64,000 bases of DNA from Drosophila miranda (lineage: Eukaryota > Arthropoda > Insecta > Diptera > Drosophilidae), in assembly GCF_003369915.1 (NCBI RefSeq), contig NC_046674.1, positions 13,516,001 through 13,580,000 on the forward strand, given 5' to 3'. Every line of letters starts with the position of its first letter. The first letter of the stretch is position 1. Shown here one piece after another: positions 25,345-36,931 of this stretch. The position numbers and the translations under genes are program-made. Under the pieces are notes generated by a model. The model saw nothing but the letters and a program-made list of their open reading frames with translations. It had not been told where the DNA came from and did no database searches.

Positions 25345-28300
25345 TACGATACGATATTTCGATTTCTAGGCAGTAAGTTACACATGTACGATAGAACCTG
25401 ATTGAGTAGGGGAACAATGGCAGGGGAATTGTTTGAAAATATTTTTTCCAAGAGCTGTCCTGGAACAGGACCAAATATTTTTGGAATAAACTCTTTTATA
25501 ACTCTTATTTTAAATTTTCTTAAATAGTTTTCCAGTTAAAAAAAAAAATTTTAAATAATTTGATTTCTATTTTTAAATAAAAAGGTAAAATAAGAATTAT
25601 TTCTGATTTTAATTTTACAATATTGGCAATTAAATGCTTTACAACTGTTAATTTTTATTTTCATATTAATCTTGAAAAATAAATTTTTTTTTCAGTTTTT
25701 AAAATTAAAATAAAAAAAAATTGTAAAAGATATTAGAATTTAATTTTCATTTTAAATTGATATTATGAAAAATAAAATAAAAATTAAAAATAAGAGTTGT
25801 TTCTGATTTTAGTATTAAAAATCAGAAATAAAATTTTAATTTTTATTTTTTTTTATACAAATTTTCATAATAAAAAACAGAAACTAGTTTTTATTTTAAA
25901 GTCCTAGTTCTTAGTCCCTACGATTATTGTTTCAGATATTTTCAAACATTTCCCGCCCCCATTGAGAGATGATCTTCAATGTTTGTAAAGCTTTCCATTT
26001 AAGGACTCCTCAGAGTACGAATGTTTAACGATAGTACTAACAGTAAGCGTCTAACAAAAGATAAATGTAAACTACTACTAAACTGCACAAAAAAAAAAAA
26101 CAATTAAGAGTTCGATTTGTTTGGTTAACAGATATGGGGGATATGGGAGGGGGGACAAACAAATGAAGTAGTAAAATGTTGTGCAAATAACAGCGAAATT
26201 AACAACTAATAAACAACAATTAGCAGCTCAAAGCCTCTGCGATGGTATACAGGAGGGGATACGGAGATGGGATATGAATGGGCGACATGCAGATACTGAT
26301 ACGAGGACGGGACTGATAGCACACAAAACATTGAACAAATGAATATGATACGAATTCTATAACGATACTACGATATGTATGGATGTATGTACGGATGACT
26401 ACAGGCAACAGATATGGCCAGAAGAACAGCGAGTACAACGAGAACAAGAACAAGAACAAGAACAACGGCAACACATAAGGAGCAATACAAACTATAGTTG
26501 ATAGATTATTAGACAGTAATGAAGGATTGTTGGGTGGGGGGTATTGTTGGGGTTTAATAGACAACAATTGTCGTAACATCTTTGAAGCTGTGTGTTCTTT
26601 AATTGATTATTTGAACATTTTAGTACGTACCGTGGCTAACTTCTTCCATTGATCGATGTTTTTTCTTTGGGCTTTGGTGAAATGGTCCCAAACCTTCTTG
26701 TGACTAGCGGCATTGAACACTTTTTCAATCTGAGTGACTGAACAATAATGCAATAATATATAATAATATTAAGGGAGGACAGAGGGTAGTTTTTTTTTTG
26801 TTTTGTTTTTTTTTTAGGTTTTTCTTTCTTTCTGATTTGATTTTTGTTTCGTTTATCACCTTTTTCGAACTAGTCTTTTTTCGTTGTGAATAAAATGAGA
26901 GTGAGAAATGATAAGTAGAAGTAGAAAACTACTTGAGAGACCCTCGCATAGCATTTTTAAATACATACGGCATATAGTTATGGTTATTTATAGTTAATAT
27001 GTATTACATTAAGGTACAATCTATAGAGAATACAACGGCTTTGTTACCTACTCGTATCTTTGGTCATTGGTTTACTTTTTGGTTCTGGTCGGAGTCTGAG
27101 TCTACTACAAAGGACTTTCGCCCCCTTCCGCTTATAATCGGAATGGATCTTTGTATTTGTTCTCTTCTTTGGTTTACAAACCTTTGAGGCCTGCCTTCTG
27201 CCATTGTGTGGTGTCAAGAGCACACACAGAGAGAGAGAGAGAGAGAGAGTGAGTGAGTGAGTAAAAATTTGGCCGCACAGTGGTACGAAATTTGGAATAG
27301 GAATATCCAATTAAAGCAAGGAAATCGATTGTCTCACAGTTGATGCCAGTGGAAAGAGGTTTTATTTCCTGGATTTATATTATTAAGAGCAGAAAAAAGT
27401 CTTCTTTTTAAATTTTATAATAAAAATGGGATTGAAAATAATTTGTATCACAAAAATGAAAAATAAGAGTTATCTGATTTGAATAATAAAAATAAAAAAT
27501 TATAATTTGCAAATATGTGATTGAAAATAATTTTTGTTTTAAATTTGTACTATACAAATTTAAAACATAAGTTATTTCATTTTTATAAATTAAAAAAATG
27601 TTATGTTTTTAATTTGTGTAATAAAAATTATAAGTATTTTTGTTTTGTTTTTTTATATTAAAAAAAACATAAGTTTTTTCTGATTTTAATAATCAAAATC
27701 AGAAATTTTTTAAAAGTCAAAAATAATTTGTGTTTTTTTTTTTAAATTTTTCTATTAAAAATTAAAAAATAAATTTTGTCTTTAATTTATATTATAAAAA
27801 TAAGAATTATAAAACAATTTTTTTAAACAAAGGAAATGGAAATATAAGTTTAATCCTGTTCCAGGACACCTCTTGAAACTTTTCGACTTAAATTTTTTTG
27901 AAACTCCACTCTTCTTTTTGATCTCTGGTTTTTATGGGTGTATTTGAGATTTCGGGGATGTTCTTTTCCTGTGGGGGAATTATTAAAAACGCGTTCAGTG
28001 AAGTATACCTTTTGATGGACCGCTATTCCCCTCGAATTTCGCTCACTGTGCGGCCCTTGATGTTTGTCTCTATCTTTCGGCTGGGCTTTACCTGATCCAT
28101 GCTCGGATTTTGGGGTTTGCTCCCTGCTCCGTTCGGCTTTTGAGAGCTTTGTTTGAGCGTTTAGACAGTGAGATTTTTCTTGTGTGGTAGATCGATGACT
28201 AAATTTGCTAGTGTATGAGGTGTACATGTATGTATACGCGTAGACATATGTGTGTGTGAGTGTTTCTGTGTGTTTGTGTTTGTGTGGGCTGTGTGGACTG

Positions 28301-29842
28301 TGTGGTTGATTTGTTCAGATTTACAGACTCTATGGAGGCTAACCCCGGGCGCAACGAAAACAGAAAAATAGAAGGTTCAAACGAGGGAGTAAGGCGGAGG
28401 AGGGGCGGCACCTAAATTTCCGACTAGACTAGGAGCTAAGAAAGCTTTTTTTGGTGGAGGGGCTTGCTGCACTTACATTGGGTGGACATGGTGCCCATCT
28501 GCTTGCGGTAGGACTCGCGGGCCTTGCGCAAATCCTCCTCCAGCTGCTGCTTGTCGGTATGCAGATGCCTCACATGGGCGTGCGTGATCTGGATCATCGA
28601 GTAGAAGACATTGGCATTCCGCTTGGTGCAATCGCCACGCTCCAGCCAAGCGGTGATCGTCTGTATGGCCTTCACAAAGGTCTCATTGCTTCGCAGTTGC
28701 TCGGCAACGGCCGTGGCTTCGTGCTCCGTGTAGTGGGGTATCGGCGGCGGCGACTGTGAACGCATTCGATCCAGCGACATGCGTTCGCGATGCCGCTGCT
28801 CGCGCTGAAGCTGCCGCTGCTTGCACTCGTAGTCGTACTGATCGTCCCGCGCCTGGGCATAGTCCACATGCAGGCGTCCAAAGTTGGGGGGCTCGTTCAT
28901 TGCCGAGATGCGCAGCCGGTAGCCCGATAGATAGATGGCCCGATCAATGGCCGTCTCGTGACGGTAGCGTATGTGGCAGAAGTTCTTCTTGGACATGCGC
29001 AAGGTTGTTATCTCGCCGCACGACTCGAAGATCTCTCGGATCACGTCCTCGGTGATGTTCTCCGGCAGTCCGCCAACGAATACAGTTCGACATCCGGGCG
29101 GTCGTTCCCTAATGGTGGGCGGCGGCGCATTGGGATTGGGTGGAAACAAAATGCAGTTCTTAGTCTTGATCACCTCCTTGAGGCCAGCCGCTGCCGAGCC
29201 ATCTGTATCATAGGGTATACGTTTTGTTACTTTCGTAGGATCTCAAGAATGTGCAGGCATCTTACCCGCTGCTAGAGCTGCATCCAGTCCTGCTCCCCCG
29301 TCTGTGGGCATTCCCGCCACTGTGGCATAGTGGATCTGCTGCATGGCAGCGGCCATCATGGCCGTGGGGTCCATCAGCATTTGTGCAGTATTGCCGCTGC
29401 TGGAGCCTGCCGCTGCTGCTGCCGCACCAGCAGTGGGCGTGCCAACTGTTCCACCGCCCCCAGTGGGCGTTTGTGCAGCAGCCGGAAAGTACAAGTAGCC
29501 CGGCGGAGTGTGCATGAGCCCATTCAGATAGAGCTGGGCATCGGGCAGTGACAACGATGAGGCCGTTAGCTTATCCACCGATGGCTTGAGGCCTGTGGTC
29601 GACGACACATCCTGTGGGTGTCCATCCAACTCGTTTTCGTTCTCCAGATCCATGGGGGCACTGCCCTGAGTGGTGCCCAGCAGCTTCATCATTTTGTTGG
29701 TCGTCTGCTTGGCGGTAGGCACTGTCGCACCTACCACTGCATTGTTGCTATTGCTCGCCGAGGATGTGGCTGCCGTCGAAATGGCGGCGGCCAGTTGATT
29801 GAGGAAATTGGGATGATTTGGCAAACTGACGCCGTTCGGCAT
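23612..29842 (-). CDS. CG10948: Ecto-NOX disulfide-thiol exchanger homologue (ENOX1/2-like)
   Basis: Six coding exons with consensus splice sites keep a single frame: 29842-29266, 29202-28477, 26737-26631, 24710-24594, 24539-23943 and 23878-23612. The product is 796 aa. The N-terminus (about 1-200) is Ala/Gly/Thr-rich low complexity. An RRM follows at about residues 230-309, with TVFVGGLPEN as RNP2 and an atypical RNP1, NFCHIRY. Next come a charged RQLQREQRHRERM helix, the ENOX-typical HVRHLH and QQLEEDLRKARESY segments, KVWDHFTKAQRKNI, an acidic stretch, a long coiled coil, and a conserved C-terminal AYLVLHPHGLEIASIASYLHG region. Vertebrate ENOX proteins are reported to carry hydroquinone oxidase and disulfide-thiol exchange activity. 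For the fly protein this is by homology only. The gene is divergent from WBP2 with about 0.7 kb between start codons. Met 29842 is internal to an exon that begins at 29859. Confidence 0.9.
24711..26630 (-). other. ENOX intron with microsatellites and an AT-rich repeat
   Basis: No coding exon was found. It contains (TTCGTA)n at about 24783-24809, a GATA/GA microsatellite at 25312-25347, the AT-rich repeat at 25452-25900, and a CAAGAA repeat at about 26445-26465. Confidence 0.6.
25452..25900 (+). repeat. AT-rich repeat, copy 1 (inverted relative to 27400-27873)
   Basis: It begins with TGTCCTGGAACAGGA at 25457, followed by about 430 nt of A/T-rich DNA with repeated TTCTGATTTTA and AAATCAGAAATAAA words. 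The same 15-mer occurs in reverse complement at 27854-27868, again bordering an AT-rich tract with TTCTGATTTTAAT words. Confidence 0.55.
26738..28476 (-). other. ENOX intron with the second inverted AT-rich repeat
   Basis: No supported exon was found. It contains an AG/GTGA microsatellite at about 27225-27263, the AT-rich repeat at 27400-27873 and a GT-rich stretch at 28240-28310. Confidence 0.6.
27400..27873 (-). repeat. AT-rich repeat, copy 2
   Basis: Reverse-orientation counterpart of 25452-25900. The boundary 15-mer TCCTGTTCCAGGACA is at 27854, with AT-rich DNA containing TCTGATTTTAATAATCAAAATCAGA on its left. No coding potential. Confidence 0.55.
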
Positions 29843-30249
29843 GGTCCCAAAGAGCGGTACTGCAGAAAAGAGAATGAAAATGAATTAAATCAATACCAAC
29901 AGAAAAAAAAGAGTCAGAAAGCCGGTAATAACAATCAGCTGAAGGACAACCTTGGAAAGTAGGCCAGGGAGTGGGGTATGGAATCTGGTTACAATTCGAT
30001 TATTTCTTGGGGGCGGGGTGGGTGATAGAGCTCCAAAATGGCGTAAGCGCTGGGCAGCCAAGAGTGAAATAAAAACCCTCTCGCCAGATTCCAGCACCTC
30101 GCCCATACAGTATTTCACTGTTTGGCACTTTGTTGAGCAGTTTAAAATTATTTTCCGCTACGTAACTCAATACTTACACATATTAAGAGCGAAAAAATGC
30201 CTTTTTATGTGTTAAAATTAAATCCGATGTCCAGCATTGCCACCCCTGA

Positions 30250-30480
30250 GCAAAACCAACAGCTGATTGAACAAAATACAACGATTTGGTAGCACTACGA
30301 TCACTGTTTAACTCAAGTCGCTCACCTGTTTAAATAGAGGGGGACGTAGATGGTTAAGTTTGTTTTTTTCATCGGTATATTTACGGTATATTTCAGTATA
30401 TTTCTGAGAGTCAGACCGTATATTTTATCAACACATCCGCAGTGACACACTGTCTATGATTCATCAGCTGTCGATCGAAA
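30250..30480. promoter_or_regulatory. Shared bidirectional promoter region (ENOX / WBP2)
   Basis: This lies between two divergent genes. GGTATATTT-type words are repeated at 30374-30402 (CGGTATATTTACGGTATATTT then CAGTATATTTC) and again as CCGTATATTTTATC. They resemble the fly housekeeping core-promoter Motif 6 (RGTATWTTT). CAGCTG E-boxes in an AACAGCTGATT context (about 30260) and ATCAGCTGTCG (about 30463) resemble Motif 5. GACACACTG (about 30443) is close to Motif 1. No TATA box is evident. This is the usual design of broadly expressed divergent fly genes. Confidence 0.6.
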
Positions 30481-30572
30481 AACGAAAATTAAAAACAAAC
30501 CACAGCAGCGGAACGTAGTTGCGAGAAAATCGCTAAAATTTCTAGTGGAACTAATTTAGAAGGCTCTCCAGG

Positions 30573-33011
30573 ATGTCGGTGAACACCGCCCACGCCAACA
30601 ACGGCGTGCTCATACACGCTGGCGAGTAGTAAGTGCAAAAGAAACCGCAATAATGGCGAAATGTTGGGACTCGCTGACGTCAGAAGAAATGTAAACATGA
30701 CGTGTGATGCAGCGAATAGAGTCTCCAACTGGGCCGCCATCGATTTGCCTGTTGAATCCGTTGAATGCTAATACCAGTGCAATTTTACCCCCCATCAGCA
30801 TACTGCTCCATAGCGACAGCGTTTCCATGGAATTCTCGGGCCAGGACAATCCCGTGTTCAAGGGCTCGAAAGCGGGACGCATCTATTTGACATCGCATCG
30901 CATGATCTTCAACAGCAAGAAATCGGCGGACACCATGCAGTCCTTCAGTGCCCCGTTCGTTGCTCTGTCCGATGTGGAGATTGAGCAGCCCGTCTTTGGG
31001 GCCAACTACATCAAGGGCAAGGTGCGCGCCCAGCCCAACGGCAACTATGTGGGCGAGGTCAAGTTTAAGCTGCACTTCAAGGCCGGCGGCGCCATTGAGT
31101 ATGGCCAGGCCCTGCTGCGCTCGGCCAAGACCGCAATGAACAACTACCATCGCGGGGGCATTGCCGGCGACGATCCGCCGCCGTATCAGCCGGCTGGAAA
31201 CTGGAACGAGGCTCCGCCACCGGCCTACCAGCCGCCACCGGGCTACTATGGTTGGTTGCCGCAGCACGATGCCTTCAGTGGCCCAGCACCGAATACGGTG
31301 TTCATGAGCGACAATCCGCCGCCGTATCCGGGCATCAGTAAGTACCCAGGCAGCCATAGACTCCCACCCACCACTCGGCTTTTGTTTTGGCACAGCTACT
31401 GCGATGCTTCCCCTGAAACGTTGCACTTGAAATTCTTGCACCGCACACGCCTTGTCTAACCACCCCCCACCTCGGTGCACTCTGCATTTCTATCTCTATC
31501 TATCTATAGCACCGCCGAGCAATCAGCCAGCACCACCACAGCCTCAAGGCCCATCGAATGAACCGAATTGGTATGGTTTTTCAGCGCCACCGCAGCAGCA
31601 GCCGCAACAGCCGCAGTGGCAGGGGCAGGGCCAGGGTCAGGGGCAGGGATGGGCTGGCGGCTATGTCCAGCCACCGCCCTATGCCTCCTGTGCTCCAAAC
31701 TGTCCGCCCGGACCTCCCTATGCGGTTCCGGCTCAGACCTACAATGGTCCGACCCCATATGGCGGCTACAGCGGCTATAACAACGTGCCTGGTGGCTTCA
31801 TGCAGCCCCAACAACAAGCGAACGGCTATCCAGGAGGACCAGGAGGACCTCCTCCTGCCCAGCAGCAGCCACCGCAGCAAGCAGGAGCCGCTGCCGGCGC
31901 TGCGGGTGCCAGTTTTATGGGCTTCAGTCTGCCGCCAGGAAGTGAGTAATGCAATCCTTCAGATATCCCCACACACATGTTCATTACTTATTCACGCATT
32001 ACCATGATTTGGCCTTCAACTTTTTAGAGGAAAATAAAAAATGCTAAGAGGCAAGCAAGTTCCAAGAAAATCAAGAAATCAAGAGCCCCCCACTCATTTT
32101 ATTTGTTATCAAAATTAAGAAGCCAACGAAGAGTATTCAAGAAATAATGGATTTTGAAAATTTGTACATTCTCCCCACTTCATAAATTATTCTTTTGTAT
32201 TCCCCGATCCCCTAAACCACCATCATGACGAGATCTAACAAACAACAAAAAGCTAACAGTGAAGCTAAAGTAAAGCAAGTCGCATCGATTGGGCAACGAA
32301 ACCCTAAAACGAATCACATATCTTTTTTGACCTATTTTACAGTGTAATCAAAATCAACCTACCACCCACCTACCAACAAACAAACAAACAAAAGCCAAAC
32401 CCCCAACAAGTAAGATTTATTTTTCGATGTGTACCACTCCCCCCACCCCCGCTCAAAAAACTAACAAAAGCCGAGTCTCAAATTAGAATAGTCGATGCCT
32501 TTGTTTGAGTGCCCGTTTAATGTATTTCGTCTACTTTAACTCTTGTTTTTGTTCTTTTTTTTACCTCCCACAAATGCGAACCTCAGTAGCAAGATTTGGC
32601 AGCACTCATCATTATTTTTATCCAATCGAAAGGCCATTGTGCATTTTACTCGTCCCCGGTTTAATCCGATAAATACACAAAAATAAAACTGTAAGAGATG
32701 GAACCGTTTGTGTGTGTGTGTGTGCCGTTGGAAAATGCACTTGTAGGCTGGGGAAAAGCCAATGAAATAAATTACAAAAATATTTCTCTTGTAATCCATA
32801 CAGATTCCAAAGAAGCGGAAGCTGCTGCAAGTGCTTACAACACACCCTATAATCAAGGCGGTGCCGGTCCATCCGGTGCCAGCGAAATGCCTCCTTCATA
32901 TAATGTAAGGCTGATAATTGATCCATTCCCTTGATCATTACTATATACTGTTTGATCCCTTCGTAGAACTTGCCGCCCAGCTATGACGATGCAGCAAGGA
33001 AGCCCCAATAA
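30573..33011 (+). CDS. CG11009: WW domain-binding protein 2 homologue
   Basis: Five exons: 30573-30628, 30799-31337, 31510-31941, 32804-32904 and 32967-33011. All have good donors and acceptors, and they encode 390 aa. Residues about 19-125 form a GRAM domain (ILLHSDSVSMEF, KAGRIYLTSHRMIF, FGANYIKGKVRAQP). A Pro/Gln/Gly/Tyr-rich region follows with PPxY-type motifs: DDPPPYQ near residue 148, NPPPYPG, QPPPYAS, and PPSYN and PPSYDD near the C-terminus. In mammals WBP2 binds WW proteins (YAP, TAZ, Nedd4 family) and acts as a transcriptional co-activator. Yorkie or Nedd4 would be the expected fly partners by homology. AATAAA overlaps the stop codon (33007-33012). Introns 2 and 3 can be read through to early stops, suggesting possible shorter isoforms. 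Confidence 0.92.
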
Positions 33012-34644
33012 AATATACCCTATGTTTTACTCCTAATCAAATATAATCCCAATGGAAATGTTATCACTTGAAGCTCTAACTAAGGCTCATTCCTGAGTAT
33101 ATCCATCTGCAGGATGTAACTTTAATCTAAGTATTAACTATTGATTGTAAGCCGTTCTCGAAAATTCTTGAAACGGCTCTAAAGATTCCTTATACAGTTT
33201 TCAAGCTGATTTCTGGTCACAATACTTTTTTTTTTTTATCGGTTTTTTAAATATTGCATCAACTGCAAGTAATAGTTGTTATTATATATGAATATGTGTA
33301 TTGAAATACATTTAAATCAGTATGCTTTTAATGGGGAATAAGTTTTAATTGGAATTTTTCCAAATTTCATTTCATTTATCGTTCGATTCTGTGGGGTTTT
33401 TGGTTTCTGGGGACCGACTGTGTATTTTGTTGTTGGATTCTTTGGAACGAAAAGGGCGACATAAGGGACATGTGAGCTGAAGCCTAGAGTCTACAGCCTT
33501 TCGAGCCTCCTACTTGGCTTTCCGAATGAGGCGTTTTACGTAACCCTGATTCTTCCCTGATTTAGCTGACCCTCCTCTCGTATTTTTGTCCATATTCCGC
33601 TTTATTGTAAATAAAAAAAACACCGGCTTCGCTTTTGGAATTGTCTGACTTCTCCGATTTATTATAGAACTCATTGAGACCCTTCTCGCGTCTCATTTCA
33701 CAGAAAAATAGTGTTAAATACCTTGAAACCCTTCCACAAACTATAATCATTGCCCTTTAACCTATTCAGTTGGGCTGAAATAAAAACAGGGCATAATATC
33801 TCATAGATACGTGTGCTAGAGGCCGCAAACTTTTTTGTTTCATCAAAATCGATAAGTTGGTTGGAAAAGATATGGCGGTATGTCCACAAAAACTGGCTGT
33901 TTGCCCTCCAGGGACGTGCAGATCAATACCCACAGTATACATATGTGATCAATTGGTGTTTTTGTTGAATGCAAAAATCAATGGCTTGTGGAATGTACAC
34001 GCTATTTGATGTTGAATAAAAGCTACCCAGTGTTTTTCGAATCATTTACACCCCAAACGGAGTTGGTAACACTAAAGGGCCACTGAAAGCGGCTCAATTG
34101 AGGGGAAGAAAACAGTTTTGGTGTGCCGACAGAGCCCACAACAGGCTGATTCTGGCCAATTAACCGACGCGTGCGGTGCTGAACCGAGTTGAACAAAATC
34201 AATCGTATGCCACATGCGCAGTGGCGGGCGTGGTGAGAAAAATGCCAGGACATGGGCATAGCCAGAATATGGCCAGCAGTTGTTGTCCACGGGAGGAATG
34301 TTTAAGTCAATCGTTGAAAAGGATAATCCAAAGCTCCCATAATAAAACCACAATTCGGAAGTGAACAATTGAGAAGGCCAGAAAGCCACGGCAGTCCATA
34401 GTTTCTGGGCCTCCACAAATATGCCATCAAGTGCGGCAAAATTGTGCCTGTTGTCTATCGATTTGTGTGTAACTCTTTCCCACGAAGCTGCTGCTGCTGC
34501 AGCCTGCAGTTCCGACGAATGCGAATAATGCAAACGCCCCCAGCACTGAGAGACGATTAATTGCAGCAAAAAGCAACAGCAGTGGCAACGGCAACCCAAC
34601 CGGATATCGCGGCAATCAACAAAACAGAACCGAAGCGAACCAGA
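33012..34644. other. WBP2 3' flank and nucleoside-transporter upstream region
   Basis: No coding exon is supported. It contains a poly-T at 33229-33238 and AT-rich DNA. The last 500 nt carry CAG/GCA-rich sequence that continues into the leader before ATG 34645, consistent with a 5' UTR. A long minus-strand open frame overlaps this leader and the transporter's first exons and is a shadow of the coding strand. Confidence 0.5.
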
Positions 34645-36931
34645 ATGGACGTGGGCGGACAGGACACTACCTACGAGCCGCTGGACCGTGACCGGGGCGG
34701 CAGTATCCCGGCCGGCGAGGGCGGCCGCCGACATCCTGGCAGCATGGACAGTCCCGAGTACGAGACGCGTGCCCCCAAGGACCAGCGGCGTGCGGTCTAT
34801 CTGGCCTTGATGGCAGCGGGCATTGGCTTTGTATTGCCCTACAATAGGTGAGAGAAGAGCACACCACACCGCACCGCACCGAAAGTATCTCATGCTCATG
34901 CTTTGAAACCCTTTTGCAGTTTTATAATCGCCGCGGATTATTGGCAGGGACGGTTCCCCGGTCGCCATGTGGCCCTGGATATGTCCATGACGTACATCTT
35001 TGTGGCCTTTGCCACGGTATTGCTCAACAACATTGTGCTCTCGCTGGCCCCCTTCCAGAAGCGGGTGATTTTCGGCTACATGGTGTCCTTCACCACCCTC
35101 GTGTTCGTGGCCGTCTGCGAGGTGGCCTGGCATATGTTCGCCACGAACACCGCCTATCTGGTAAACATGTCCGCTGTGGCGCTGACCGCCATCGGCTGCA
35201 CGGTGCAGCAGTCCAGCTTCTACGGATTCGCCTCGATGCTGCCGCAGCAGTACACGCAGGCGGTGATGGCCGGCGAGAGCATTGCCGGTTTTCTGGTGTC
35301 TTCCAATCGGGTGGTGACCAAGCTGCTGATCAACAACGATCGCGTCTCCACGGTCATCTTCTTTCTGACATCGACGCTGTACATTATCTTCAGCTATCTA
35401 CTGCACCGGGCCACCATCAATTCGCCCTTTGTGCGGTACCATGTGGAGGCCTGCTCGAAGATTATACTGCGACCGGATGAGGTGAGTGACTCGTACACCC
35501 AAAAGCTGGTCTATGCCATGCTGCCTTCGCGGCAGAGGAATTCAACAACAAAATACAAAAAACAATATACATCGCTTGTGCATGGCACAGCAAATGGATC
35601 TCGAGGCACAAACTAATCCGTCTCTCTCTGTCTCTCTCTTATTTGATCTGTCATTCCAATAGCAAGAGATTGACGGAGTACCCAGCACCACACGCTATGG
35701 AGTGCTCTCGATGGATGGAACCCACACCACGACGACCGTATCGGGTGGCAATCCTGTGGCCGGGAACACGCTCAGCTTCAGCAATCCCGTGTACGAGCTG
35801 TCCAATCCGACGGCCGGCGAGAGCAGCATCGAGGCACTGGGCCAATTGCCGTCCGATCTGCCATCGACCCCCCATGAGCCGACAACGCCCACCACAGTGG
35901 CGTTCAAGGTGGAGCACGTGATCCAGCCGCGTCGCTGCAGACCGAGCAAGCTGAGCGACATACGCGAGGGATTTGTGAGCAGGTGGCGCGTGGCGCAGGT
36001 CATCTATCCGTACATGGTGTGCATTGCCCTGGCCTACTGCGTGACCCTGTCCCTGTATCCGGGCATCGATGTGGAGGTGCAGTCGTGCGCCCTCGGCTCC
36101 TGGATGCCCGTCCTTCTGATGTTCTGCTTCAATCTGTCGGATGTGGCCGGCAAGATGCTGGCCGCCAGCCCGTATCCGTGGTCGCGCCGACAGCTCATAC
36201 TGTTGTCGGGACTGCGAATCGTGCTCGTGCCCCTGCTTCTGCTCTGCTGTGCGCCGCGTCAGCGTCCCGTCATATCCGGGGAGACGGCGCCCTTTGTCTT
36301 CACCATCGCCTTGGGGATCACCAACGGCTTGGCCGGCAGTCTGCCCATGATCCTGGCTCCTGCCAAGGTGCCGGGCACCCTCAAAGAGGTCACGGGCAAC
36401 ATAATGACCCTGTCCTACAATGTGGGGCTGACCGTTGGCTCCCTGATTGGTTACGTGTTTGAGAGCATGCTGGGGCCCCAGCTTTTGAATCCCTGCCCCT
36501 TGTATCCGTATGTGCCGGTCTCGATGCTGGAGCACATCCACGGCCACGGCCACGGCCATATGCCGCCCCTTCCGCTGACCAGCAGCACCACCGTCCCCCC
36601 CACAACCAGCACAAGCGCAGCCACGTCTCTGGTTCCGCTCCTGCTAAATGCAACGATTGCCACCCTGACCGGCAGCAGCAGCGTCAGTCCTCTAACCGAA
36701 AGCTCAAGTTCCATTGGGACCACAGCCAGCCCCGCATTGGCCACGGTCATAACCACCACGGCCCTGGCTCTGTACAGCACCGTGGCTGGCAGTAGTGCGG
36801 AGGTGATCAATGCCACCCTGTCGACCTTCCTGTCCACGGTGAGCAGTTCGGTGGGGGACATCAGTGACGAGATGGCTGGTGGCATGACCACAGATCCACA
36901 GACCCCAGAGGCCTTGATGGAGAATATTTAA
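34645..36931 (+). CDS. Ent3: Equilibrative nucleoside transporter (SLC29 family)
   Basis: Three exons, 34645-34847, 34920-35481 and 35663-36931, join in frame to give 677 aa. ENT family features: an acidic/polar N-terminus, then ALMAAGIGFVLPYNSFIIAADYW in TM1, VQQSSFYGFASMLPQQYTQAVMAGE in the TM4-5 region, and LTSTLYIIFSYLLHR. A long hydrophilic loop precedes REGFVSRWRVAQVIYPYMVCIAL (TM7). Later helices include NLSDVAGKMLAASPYPW and GNIMTLSYNVGLTVGSLIGY. The fold usually has 11 TMs and moves nucleosides, nucleobases or, in the PMAT branch, organic cations by facilitated diffusion. The C-terminal 170 or so residues after GYVFESMLG are unusual: a HIHGHGHGHMPP histidine run, then a Ser/Thr-rich low-complexity tail. 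The symbol is recalled, supported by the adjacent WBP2 homologue. Confidence 0.88.
35482..35616 (+). other. In-frame extension if intron 2 of the transporter is retained
   Basis: Reading through the donor at 35482 keeps the frame open for 44 codons to a TAA at 35614-35616. This would give a protein ending after TM6 and the start of the central loop (about 299 aa). The donor GTGAGT is strong, so retention would be a minor event. No other support. Confidence 0.25.

Noticed and set aside
30785..31480. Minus-strand 231-codon open frame
   Set aside because: Antisense shadow of the WBP2 GRAM exon.
34072..35133. Long minus-strand open frame (353 codons)
   Set aside because: It is antisense to the nucleoside transporter leader and first two exons. 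Composition mirrors the coding strand, and no family motif or splice signal supports it.
35651..36559. Minus-strand 302-codon open frame
   Set aside because: Antisense shadow of the transporter's third exon (GC-rich, third-position biased). His/Gln/Arg-rich translation with no domain.
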